64,000 nucleotides of DNA, from contig NC_134677.1 in the NCBI RefSeq assembly GCF_024713945.1, forward strand, positions 1,491,001 through 1,555,000. The letters run 5' to 3'. A program made the position numbers and the translations under genes. The DNA comes from Dermatophagoides farinae (Eukaryota; Arthropoda; Arachnida; Sarcoptiformes; Pyroglyphidae). Within the stretch, counting starts at the first letter, position 1; each line of letters opens with the position of its first letter. The notes beneath the pieces are model-generated. The model did not search any database and was not told the origin of the DNA. It saw only the letters and a list, made by a program, of their open reading frames with translations. Below, piece by piece: positions 36,601-48,400 of the stretch.

Positions 36601-38339
36601 CGAAATTATTATGATCACCAAAATCTTCGAAACCAAAAATGTCCAATACACCGATACTGTTTCCTTTATGATCACGAGTATCTTTTTTCGATAATAATGC
36701 ATGATTAACTTGCATAACGATCCAATCGAATAATACACCATACAGACATTTGGCCATTGCATCTCGAGTGGCTATAGCATCTGGTAGTTTATAATTTATG
36801 ACCAACATTTCACCCTTTGCTGCTTTCGTTCGTTTACAGGTAAGTGCAGCGGTCAATGTCTCTTCTTTAACATTTAACAATTTAGAAATAATTGTCACCA
36901 CTTCGGGATTTTTGATCATAACAGTTTCATCTGAATGATAAGTTGATTTTTTCGAAAATTGAACATTGCCCAGATGCAGGACAGCTGAAAGTACACTAAA
37001 ACATAGAAATTGTTTATGACGACTAAATCCAACCATTTCCATTGATTGTGTGAGACGAAAAAATTCATGACGTTCATCGACACCTTCAAGTGTATAACAT
37101 TTGGATTGATTTAAGTAGAAATAATCTTGAGGTCTAGTTAGATATAATTTTTCTTTATCTTCGGTTGATAGGCCATCGAGTAAATAATAGAACACATGAT
37201 AATTTCGTTCACTTTTTACTTGCGATACGATTCGTGATTTTTCTAACAGATATTTCTGCACTAATGCTCCATGAACGGCACCATTTTCTTTATAATTAAC
37301 TTGAATGAATTTTCCAAATCTTGATGAATTATTATTGAATTTTGTTTTAGCATTACCAAACGCTTCCAATACGGGTCCAGCGCCAAGAATCGTTTGTTCA
37401 ACACCAGTACCATGTGTACCTTTTTGCGATAGCGCTGTCAAATGATGTAACAATAGATTGGTAGATTCAGTTTTACCCGAACCTGATTCACCACTTATCA
37501 CAATACATTGATTGGTCCGTTTTCGTAACATTGACTGTATGTGGAAAATAGAAAAAGTAATTAATTTTATCAATAAATAAATTATAACAACAGGTGGTTA
37601 TGAATCGATTAATACCTGATAGGCAGCATCTGCAATAGCAAAAATATGTGGTGGTAAATCGCCCAATCGACGATTTTGATATAATTGAACATATTTTGGA
37701 TTATAAATTGGATAAAATGTGAATGGATTTACTGCAATAAGTATCGATCCAACATATGTATAGATGTGATTTTTTTCGAATCGAGCCTATGTATAAAAAA
37801 AAAACTTAGCTAAAGAACAACAACATGACAAACGAATTAAAATTTACCTTAAGGTTATCCAAAAGTGTTTGTTCAGTAAGATCGGGTAATTGGCACAGAT
37901 CTGGATATTCAGAATTTCGTGGCTGATAAAGAAAACGTAGAAAATAATCACGTATCAATTGAGAATCATTTGAATCGGTCATGGATAATGGCCATAGATT
38001 GCCCATCCATTTTCGTCGTAAACAGAATTTATAATCAACATGGCCACCAGCTAATGTTCCTTTATCACTTTTTTTTGGCCATAATAATTTCAATGCAATT
38101 GGACATTCATTTGGACCTATACGACGTTCTTTACAATCTTGTCCACCCTGGTTACCGATTACTTCGGCCAATTCATATACATCGGTACCATCGGTAAGGC
38201 CTAATTTTTCACAAATACAATCGACAATTTCACGTGCCGTAGTGTTCTTTTCAGCTTCGATAGATAATGCTTCATATAGACGGCTATATGAACCAACATG
38301 TACTTGTAGAACGTATCGTTGTTTTCTATTATCACCCAT
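27684..38339 (-). CDS. MYO9: Class IX unconventional myosin with RhoGAP domain
   Basis: Actin motor that carries a RhoGAP, locally switching off Rho. Thirteen minus-strand exons: 38339-37848, 37786-37616, 37534-36070, 36000-35910, 35735-35382, 33983-33365, 31997-31535, 31464-29884, 29821-29388, 29314-28374, 28302-28179, 28119-28013, 27951-27684. They join in frame to 2369 residues (human MYO9A about 2550). Order: RA domain (residues 8-110); motor with P-loop GESGSGKT (about 235) and switch [11 protein letters not shown]; a long Ser-rich class IX loop-2 insert (about 710-900); converter; three IQ motifs; a Ser/Thr/Gln-rich spacer; a C1-like CxxC...HKKC module (about 1690); a second C1 (about 1968-2017, CEVC...CHKKC); and RhoGAP (about 2028-2190) with the arginine finger in GIYRKSA. 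Insects such as Drosophila lack the class. Confidence 0.93.
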
Positions 38340-39427
38340 TCTATTATTTTCTTTTCTTTTTTTTTTTACTTGTGTTGGTTTAATGTTTCACCAGATATGA
38401 GGGGTCAAAAAAAAAAATGTTCACTTTGATTTTCGATTGTATCAAGTCATTTTGTATGTATCATGTGTTTCGATGTGTGCAATTTGATAACTTGTGATAC
38501 CATTATACCATCATCATCATCATAAGAAAAAATCCTAAAAAGATCTAAAAAACGAAAGAAAAAAAAGACAAAAAATCCAGGATTAAATAAAATCGAAAAT
38601 ATATATAAAATTTTAAATATCAAATTCCATCGAAAGTTTAGCCAAATTTAAACACAGAATCAGATCTTTTTTTTTATTTGTTATTATTTCATGATGGTTG
38701 TTTGTTTGAACATCATCGTCAAAATAAAAAAAAAACAAAATTCTTTCAAAAAAAAAAATCCTCCTTCTCACCACAATCATCAACTGACAACAAAAATTTC
38801 ATGTCATATCAAATGTACATGTGTGTGTGTGTGTGTATGATTGTTTGATGATTCATTATTTGGAACAGACGAGGAATACTCAAAGCAGCACATCATCAAC
38901 AAATAAACATTTGATAACGTTTCACATAAACACAAACACACACACACACACAAAAATAATAATGTTCGAGTATATTCGGTAAATTCAAGATTTTTTTTTT
39001 GTTTAGAAATGTAAAAAAAACCTCTTTCATCATCATCATCTTATTTGCTTGGTTTAATGTGGCAGAAGCATCATCATATATCAAAACATGCACATTCAAA
39101 ACAAGATTGTAGTTTTCGAATCTCTCTCTCTCTCTATCACTCTTTCATTGCCTCATTTGTCGGATTGCCTGTTTTGGTGTATGAATGTGATAACGATTCG
39201 ATTCGATTAGAAAAGAAGATGCACATACACACAACAAAAACAGACAGACAAAGATTGCAGACATATTTAAAAAAAAGCAAAAAGCAACAGGTATAAATGA
39301 AAAACAAAACAAAACAAAAAAAAAATGTCTGGTTGAGAATTAATTCATAGATTATGTTATTATTTTATATCCTTTCAAGATTTTTGTTTTTCAAATGAAA
39401 AATTATTCATATTCATCATCATCATCA
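38340..39427. other. MYO9 upstream region and spacer
   Basis: The MYO9 promoter and 5' UTR should begin here. (GT)n at 38821-38837 and (CA)n at 38931-38951 are present, plus CAT runs and a CT run at 39120-39135. No coding signal was recognised. Confidence 0.5.
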
Positions 39428-39922
39428 TCATTGTTGTTTATTATGAGAAATTTTTTCAATATTTTTCAATTCTTTTAAATCAGAATTCTGTTGCTGCTGC
39501 TTCTGTTGTTGTTGTTTTTGTTGCTGTTCATATTCGTGTTGTGATGGTGGTCCAACTGATGATGATGATTCCAATCCACTAATAATCGATGATGATGATG
39601 ATGATGTATCTGGACTGATCATATGAAAATATCTACGACGTTTATAATTTTGTTGTTGCTGTTGTTGTTGTTGTTGTTGTTTGTTATTATCATTATTACC
39701 AACAATAGCTGAAAATAAATTAACACCACCGCCACCGCCACCACAACCAATATCATCATCATTATTATCAATAAAATTTTCATAAAATGCTAGATATAAT
39801 GCACGTAAACATATAATAACTAATAGACCAATGATTATGCCAAACAATAATATTGATGAATATAATAATATTTGACATATGGCCAGATAATTACAAATTG
39901 AACATTTATTATTCACATCCAT
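39428..39922 (-). CDS. Unassigned single-pass membrane protein, 164 residues
   Basis: I do not recognise this gene. The ATG-started frame encodes a Cys-containing N-terminus (NKCSICNYLAICQ), one strongly hydrophobic segment (about residues 12-45, rich in Leu and Ile), an Asp/Gly-rich segment, a Gln run, an Arg-rich patch (YKRRRYF), a Ser run, and a second Gln-rich tail. The hydrophobic part does not derive from simple repeats, which supports real coding; the tail is low complexity. Just upstream, a pyrimidine-rich stretch ends in TTGAG two codons before the ATG, suggesting a 3' splice site and 5' exons further upstream, perhaps near the GTAAGT-like donors on the minus strand at about 42939 or 43708. 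It could also be the last exon of a larger gene. Confidence 0.5.
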   Translation of the reverse strand: MDVNNKCSICNYLAICQILLYSSILLFGIIIGLLVIICLRALYLAFYENFIDNNDDDIGCGGGGGGVNLFSAIVGNNDNNKQQQQQQQQQQNYKRRRYFHMISPDTSSSSSSIISGLESSSSVGPPSQHEYEQQQKQQQQKQQQQNSDLKELKNIEKISHNKQQ

Positions 39923-41053
39923 TATTACTCAAGAAAATAAAAAATGAACAAAACAAACATTCGAAACAAACAAACACACACAAGCTATTTTTTTCCAATA
40001 AATTGCAATATTAATTAGAGAAAAAATGGAAATTCGATCAAACAACAAACATGTAAAAACAATAACAATCGATCGATTGATTTTATTAAAAAACAGCCAA
40101 AATAATAATGACGACGACGACGACGATAGAAATAATTGGAATTTAAGAAAAGTGAAAATTTTTGAAAATTTGTTTCTTAAATTAGATCTAGTTATAATTT
40201 TTTTTTCTATGACTCAATTAAATCAGAAAAAAAATTTGCCAGACATTGGAAAAATAATTTAAAAAAAACTTGAAATGAAAATTCCCGAGTTTGGTGAAAT
40301 AAAACAAAAAAATTATTCGATACTAATGGATTTCAGACCATATGGATTAATAAATGGGGATAATCCAACACCACCCATCATCATCACTATTTTATGATGA
40401 TTTAATGACGCACACAAATCCTTGGCCTATTAATACAAAATTTTTTTTTATTCGATTATATTAGTGTTGTGTGTGTGTTTTTGTATGATTTAGGACCCGA
40501 ATGATGATGACGATATTATTACGTACTACGTACCCAGAGATTTATATATTTAATCAAATTGAACAGATAAATAATCAATCAATCAAAATTTAACCAGAAA
40601 AAAACCAAAATGAAGCTTGTAAATTTTTTTCTACATTTATCAATATACGACGATCATATTATCGTCATCATCATCACCCAAAATGTGATTGATGAAAATA
40701 ATAGTTACGATGGCTGGGAAAAAAATTTCGATATTTCCGACAAAAATTTTTTGTTCAACACAATATGTGATCGATTGGCGGGAATCAAATTTGCGTTCTA
40801 TGTACATTAGATGTAAGATTACATAATCATGATGATATTAAATTCACACACACACACATACATAACGGATTATCATTGCATCGGAAATAATGTAATGTAT
40901 TGACACCCAAAAAAAAAAATTGTAACATGATGATTTGTAAACGATACAACGGCATTAAATGATCAAAATTCTCATGATCATATGATACGGCATACGTGAC
41001 AGGAAAAAAAATACCAACCATTTAAAAAAATTTGATCCAAATGTGTAGAATTC

Positions 41054-41115
41054 TGGTGGCCACCAAGTCAAGTGAAAATAGTTGTCAACAAAAAAAAATT
41101 GTTCGAATTCGAACA
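41054..41115. repeat. Two short perfect palindromes
   Basis: TGGTGGCCACCA (41054-41065) and TGTTCGAATTCGAACA (41100-41115) lie 34 bp apart in otherwise unremarkable sequence, with GTCAAG and CTTGAC motifs flanking the second one. Confidence 0.75.
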
Positions 41116-44100
41116 TTGTTTCACAAAACTTGACAATCTAATGTCACATGTTATGTGTGATTATCGTTATCATTATTATCATCATCATGGTAGTGTTTAG
41201 AAATAGAAATTATCTGTATAGATGATGATGATGATGATGATGTTCTATCTAAATATAGATCATCATCATCATATATCTTTCATTCATCACATTTTTATTC
41301 AAAATTCAATTTTTCTAATATGAATATAATATATGCACTAGAACTATATGGGGTATATACAACTATCATCATCATCATCATGAATAAAACAAAAACGCCT
41401 TCACCATCTCCATCCACAAACCATGTATATGTGTGGTAATGGAATATTCAAATCATCATCATCATCATCATAATAATAAAAAAAAACAACCCTCTTTGTC
41501 CCCCCGCCTCCCCACCGCAGTCACCATCATCAACAACCATGGCCTGTAATCTTAAAATAGTTTTATTATTATTTTTTTCATAATAATATCACTCATTTGC
41601 AACTATCAAAAAAAAGAAAATCATATGCCATTTAGTATGGATGAATTCAGATGATGTTTGTTTGTGTGTGCATGTTATAATTCGACAAGAAAAATTTGTA
41701 CATATGAAATTCTTAACGTTTTGTTTGTTTATTTGTATGTTGTTGTTGTTTTTCTTGGAAGAATTTTTCTTCATTTCTCATAAACACACACACACACACA
41801 TATGCCAATTGAATCATGATGTGATAATAATAATAATAACGACGCTAATGTGTTTGTTTGCATGTATATGAAACGAAACTAACCAAAACCAAAAAAAAAA
41901 CATCTTTTTTTCTTTTCTACCATGCAATAAAATGATTAATGGATTATAATTATACACAAATATATAAAATAATAAATAGTATATCATATGGTCTATAGAA
42001 AAAAAGGTCAAATTTGTCAAATACAACAAATATTTGTTCATGTTGTTGTGGTGGTTTTTTTACAGAGACAAATAATACAAAAAAAATGGCCGGACAAACT
42101 TTACAAATTATAATTTTTTTCTTGTTCACTCCCTCACATTATTATTTATCACATAATAATGGAAAAAAAGTGTGAAATAGGAAGATGATGAAATGACAGA
42201 AAACAAAAATAAATCGATGTGTTTGATTTGTCTTTCATTCTGTATGTTCAACAAGTGTCAATCTGTGATGTGTGTATTTTTGGACAATAAACACACACAC
42301 ACACACATGTAAAAATCAATAGTCAAAAAAAAAAAAACAAAATTCTGATTGAATATTGATCGAAATCGAAAGAAAAAAAAAATAATCACCGTTATTGCTA
42401 GTAAAAAAAAGGGGGTGATATTCAGGTCAAAATCATTAGATCAGCCTTGTTGATTGTTGTGTTGTGATTATCATTCTGATCATCATTCATAGCATCAAAA
42501 TAAAATCCACTGATGATGATAAGATGAAGAGAGAGAGAGAGAACACAATGTTGGATGGTGACATTAAACACACACACACACACTTGTTGAACATAAAAAA
42601 ATTTCCGCTTGAACGAAAAAAAAAATCAACAACAACAAAAATTCGATTGTTTTTATTTTAGGTAAATTTTTTTGCAATTGACAATTTGACAGATTTCTCA
42701 TTATAGAGATCTTTTTCTTCAGATTCCTTATTTCTTTTCTATCTAGTTCATAATACAGAATCTACTAAACAAAACATTTTAAACATGTCAAAAAAATGGC
42801 GAAAAGAAAAAATCAAACGAAAATTGCTTTTTTTGACATTCGAATTCAACTAAATCCAAACATTTAGAAACACAATACACACACACACACAGTTATTTGG
42901 TTCTTACATTCGATTCATTTATCAAAAAAAAAGAAACTTACCACTTGGTAGATAATAATGATGAAACAGATATGTGTCCAAATAAAGTTTGAAGATCAAT
43001 AAGAGCAAGAAAAAAATTATTATCAATGATTCAGATTTATGTCGATGATTATGATGATGATGATCAGATTTTTTTTTTGTTTAAATAAATAAAAATTAAT
43101 TCAAAGATCAATAGGTTTGAGAATTCGAATTCCAAAATGAGATTGATGAAAATTTTCCGGTAAGTTTCAACAAAAAAACAAAAACAAAATCGAAATTCAT
43201 TTAAAATTCATTCATGTGTTCGATGTTGTTTGTTTTTTTGTTTGTTATCACCAGATTTTCATTGTCAATTGTTTTAGTGGATAAAAAATTTATTGAATAA
43301 ATAACAAACCGTTTTTTTTTAATTATCCACAGTGTTGATGTGTCAGTGTTTTAGATTTGATGGCAATAATTTCGGGTTCTTATGGTGTGTGTTTGTGTGT
43401 GTGTGTGTAATGAATTTTTTTTTTTTTTACTTTGAACAGATATATTGTTGATGTTGATGTTTTTTTTTTGTCGGTTGTGATGTACAGAAGAAGAATATTG
43501 GCTTGGTTGGCTGGTTCTCACAAAAATACTCACACTGTGCACAATACATAGCAAACACACATACACGCTCGTTTCGAAGACTTTATCATCAAATACATAA
43601 AACAACAACAACAACACCACCACCAATGTAGTCATTTGATCATCATCATCATCAACAACTCCTATATTGGCTGTATGTGTGTGAATGAAACTTGAAAATC
43701 GAATCAAATTTACCTTGTTTTCACGAATTTAAAAATCACTCTCAACGAGTTATACCGGATATCAAGATAATATTCAAAAAAAAGATACTACCATAGATAG
43801 TGTAGTACTCTTATATTCACTGAGTTTATGACGTGATAATACGGTAACATATATTCAACAACAATCTAGCGTAACAGGCTTTGCTGCTGCTACTACTGCT
43901 ACTACAATTTTGATTTTCTCTCTCGTTCGTTTCTCACTCAATTCATTCACGATCCAAGCTGGCTGAATATGACTTTTTGTTGCTTTATTATTGCTACTAC
44001 AGTAATAATTTGGTTATAACACAATAGTTACGCAAGTGATCATTGTCATTAAAACAGCGAATATGACTGTATTTTCTTTTTATTTCCAATAATGAATACC

Positions 44101-44617
44101 ATATAAATGAAACGGAATTGATTTCCAAGAAGAAAATGAGTGATGATGAGCAGCAACAAGTAATAAATTTTTGTATGATTCATATTTGTATGTTTATTGT
44201 GAATCATAATTTATTAGCCAGGTCTAGATCTTTCATCTGCAGATAATCGAATGAAATAAAACAAAACAGGAACTTTGAAATTTGGTGGGAAATTCGAATT
44301 TTTTTTCATCTTACAACCATATGAATCATATTGAGCGAAATCTAGTGTCAATTCCTGTCATTAATTCTGGATTTTTATTTCGAGCCGGTTTACAAACGAA
44401 CAAAGATATGAATTTTACTGAATGGTAATTTTTTTTTTAATTTTAACAAGCCCAATTCTTTGTACATGATGATGATGATGATGATTATCTTGTCGATCGT
44501 TTGACATGATTAATCGATTGTAATCATTTTTGCCCGCCTTTTGTATACAAGAAGATTGTTGATTGGTGATGAAAACTTTCGTGTGTATAAAGAAAAAAAT
44601 GTAAAGATTTTTTTTGT

Positions 44618-44655
44618 CTCGCGCGCACGTTGCGCACGTTTCGTGCTCGACATTC
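44618..44655. promoter_or_regulatory. CG-rich patch with a tandem 9-mer
   Basis: GCGCACGTT occurs twice in tandem (44623-44640), followed by TCGTGCTCGA. It has many CpGs where the surrounding DNA has almost none. It resembles NRF1-like or CACGT-type promoter motifs and lies about 0.85 kb before the LRP5/6 start. Role unknown. Confidence 0.4.
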
Positions 44656-45481
44656 TCGATATCGAAGAACCCCTAAAAGAAAAATCTTAAGTTTGGAATA
44701 AAAAAAAAAAAAAAAGTTGTTGAGCTACCCAACATATATCAGATTTATAAATGGACCCTTGAAAAATAAGACTAACCATTATGTACTGCCGCCACCACCA
44801 CCACCACCACCACTATTACACACTATTGGACGATATATATCGATGATGATGGAACGATCATGTCTGCACTATTTTTTTTTCTATGGTGTATGGCATGGCT
44901 AATACTTGTTGAAAGTTTCAAGAATACAGACAAGGCTTACATTTTTTTTTGTTGATTCTTGTTTATCCATGAGTTCGTCGTCGTCGTTGTTGAGAAATGT
45001 GATTGTTGATCAAAAACCATGGTTTCTTTTTTTTTTGGTTATAGGAAAACTAGTGTGTATGTGTATACCAACAACAACAACAACAACAATCATCGTGTGT
45101 CGTAGCGGCTAAAATTGTATCGGGCTTTTACCAAAAAAAAAAAAAAAAAATATTTTGTAGCCATTTGTCCATTTGGGTTGTTGCCATATTAATCCCGCTT
45201 TAAGTATAGTTTCTTGGTGATTACTCTTGTCATGTGTGTATAAATGTGTGTATCGTTCGATCGTATCATTTTGATCGCATAAAATTTATTTATTGATGCT
45301 ATATATACTCTCTCGAATGATGGTGTTCAATTTTCCTTACTTTTACTTTTAATGCAACATGTTTTTTTTTAAAATCTGATCTCATTGCCCATATAATGTC
45401 CAACTTTTTCCAAGAATTCCATTGGTAGCTAACATCATCATCATCGATCGTACATACTCATCATTGTCATGTCTTGAATCA

Positions 45482-48400
45482 ATGAATTTTTTTTTTAACA
45501 AAAAACCAACAGAAGAAAAAATCATGTCAAAGAAAAATGTCAACTTTTTGTATTCAAAAACAACAACATCAACAACAACAACAATTCAAACCATCAAATA
45601 TCAACAAAACATTGATGATATAACCATTTTGGATCCATTTACCAATCGAAATGTTATTCCATATTATCACAAGTGTTTCATACTATTTATTGCAATTTTA
45701 TGGTTGATAAATTGTAAGTTTGTTGATTGTTACAACTATATCTAATTTATTGTTTAATAATTTTCATCATCGATTTTTCTAGTTTTCTGTACATATCCTG
45801 TAAATTGTTCTCAATCAATAATAGTCGCTAATCGTAAAGATATAAGAAAATTAGATGAATTAGCATTCAATAGAAATATTTCACATTATCATCATCATTA
45901 TAATAATAAAAAAATATATGATGCTACCATACTCATTGATCAATTGGAAGATGCAATTGCCATTGATTTTGATTATGAACAGAATCTACTATTCTGGACT
46001 GATCGTGGTTTTGAAGCTATTAAAAGTTTAAATCTAATCGATCGTCATCATGTATTCGATGTAGCCAATACTGGTATTGAATCACCTGAATCATTAGCAT
46101 GTGATTGGATAACGAAAAAACTTTATTGGGTTGATTCAGAAATCAATAATTTAGTAGTCAGTAATTATGATGGTACACAACGAACAGTTTTGGTGTGGAA
46201 AAATATGGATACACCGCGTACAATTGTTTTGGTTCCAAGTGAAGGGTAAGTTTTTTTGTATTCATTTCATTGTTGCTCATTCTCTCATGAATTTTTTACA
46301 GTTTCATGTTCTGGTCTGATTGGGGACAAGAACCAAAAATCGAAAAAATTTCAATGGATGGTGATGAATCGACCAGAGTGATTGTCATCAACAAAGATAT
46401 TTATTGGCCAAATGCATTAACTGTTGATTATGAATCGAAACGGCTGTATTTTGGTGATGCAAAATACGGTTACATTGCTTCATGTGATTTTGATGGAAAA
46501 AATCTAAAGAAAATCGTGTCAAATGTATCGAATATATTTGCATTAACTATGAACAATAATATGTTGTATTGGACTGAGGTATCGAATGATATGCAAAATA
46601 ATCGAATCCATCGAAATGGTCTCTATTATTTTGATATGGATACCGGTATTGTTAGTACGCCGAATCTGAATCCCGAATTACGGCTATCACCGATTGGCAT
46701 TACAGTGTTTAGTTCATCAAGGCAGCCAAAATCTTTCAATCCATGTGATCGAAATAATGGTGGTTGTTCACATTTATGTTTATTATCGTCAGCTAATCCA
46801 TCGCATTATTCTTGTGCTTGTCCGACCGGTGTCATCTTGAAATCAGATAATCGAACATGTCATTCAAATGCACAGAAATTTTTGCTATTAGCACGTCGAT
46901 TCGATATTCGAATAATTTCATTGGATACGGCTGATTATACGCCTGTTGTGTTGCCCATACGTAACATGAAAAACACAATCACATTGGATTATGATCCAGT
47001 AGAAGGTAAAGTTTATTGGACCGATGATGACTTACGTACGATCAAATGGTCCACCTTAAATGGATCTCATCAAGAAACGATTATATCGTCGGAAATAATG
47101 CATACAGATGGTTTGGCCATCGATTGGGTTGCTCGAAATATCTATTGGACAGATACGACCATCGACCGCATCGAAGTGGCACGACTAGATGGTTCTTTTC
47201 GAAAAATTCTAATCAATGAAAATATTGATCAACCACGTGCCATTGCCGTACATCCATACGAAGGTCTAATGTTTTGGACAGATTGGGGTCAAACACCAAA
47301 AGTTGAACGAGCTTCATTGGATGGATCGGATCGAATTGCTATTATAAATTCATCTCTGACCTGGCCAAATGGTCTTGCTATTGATTTTGAATTATCACAC
47401 ATTTATTGGTGTGATGCTAAAGAGAAAACTATAGAAATGGCACGTTTCGATGGATCCGATAGAAAAACCATTGCATCATTTGATCGTTCGCATATGTTTG
47501 GTTTTTCTATGATCGATGAATGGATTTATTGGACAGATTGGACATTGCGAACAATTGAACGTGTACATAAAATGACTGGTCATGGCCATTCGATAATCAT
47601 TGAAAATTTGCCCGATTTGATGGGCCTCAAAGCAGTGGGAAAACAATTTACCGAAACAAATGCATGCAGTGCACCACATAACGGAAATTGTTCACATTTC
47701 TGTTTCAATCGTCCTCATCAGCGATTTGTTTGTGCCTGTTCGGATGGATTCGAATTGAATGAAGATGGACAAACTTGTAGCAAATCTGAATTATATTTTT
47801 TTGTGCTTCGCCATAATGATACGACAAAAATTTCTTTTAGAGAAAAAAAGAAAATTCCTTTGCCCATCAATGATATGCATTGGGCTTCATCATTTGATGT
47901 TGACATTGGCGGCAATCACATATATTGGACCCATAATAGGAATCGAATAATTTACCGATCATTGATCAATGGATCAAAATCTGAAGCAATTGTTCAAACT
48001 GGACTTGGTAGCCCAGTCAATTTGGCCATTGATTGGATCAGTGAAAATCTTTATTGGGTGGATGTTGAATTCCGACGTATCGAAGTGGCCAAATCAAATG
48101 GATTTTTTCGTCGTATACTATTTTATGATCGTTCACGACAACCAAATTCATTGGTTGTGGATCCAATTGATAGCCATTTATTTTGGAGTGATTGGTCCAA
48201 TAATGGTCGTATAGTGTCATCATTTCTTGATGGAAACAAACGAAAAAATATTGTTGATTCTGTTGGAAGAGCTACCGGTCTAACGATTGATTTTTATGCA
48301 AAAAGATTGTTTTGGATTAGTTTGGATAAAATCATGTCTTCATATTATAATGGCACTGGAAGATCATCCATTACTTTGGATTTCACCGTTCCTATCAAAC

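Larger units (their letters stand above)
39923..45481. other. 5.6-kb mostly non-coding region upstream of LRP5/6
   Basis: No conserved coding exon was recognised. It has many CAT, CA, GAT and CAA tracts, paired palindromes at 41054-41115, minus-strand donor-like GTAAGT/GTAAAT motifs near 42939 and 43708, and a CG-rich patch at 44618-44655. A less repetitive block at about 43740-44440 contains a 35-codon ATG frame (44321-44428) of unknown meaning. CCA and poly-A tracts lie at 44789-44814 and 45132-45150. Enhancers or 5' UTR exons of LRP5/6 or of the 39428-39922 gene are possible. Confidence 0.5.

Noticed and set aside
44321-44428. 35-codon ATG frame ending just before a GTAATT donor-like site
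   Set aside because: It could be a small exon, but no acceptor restores a sensible frame and the length is within chance for this composition.
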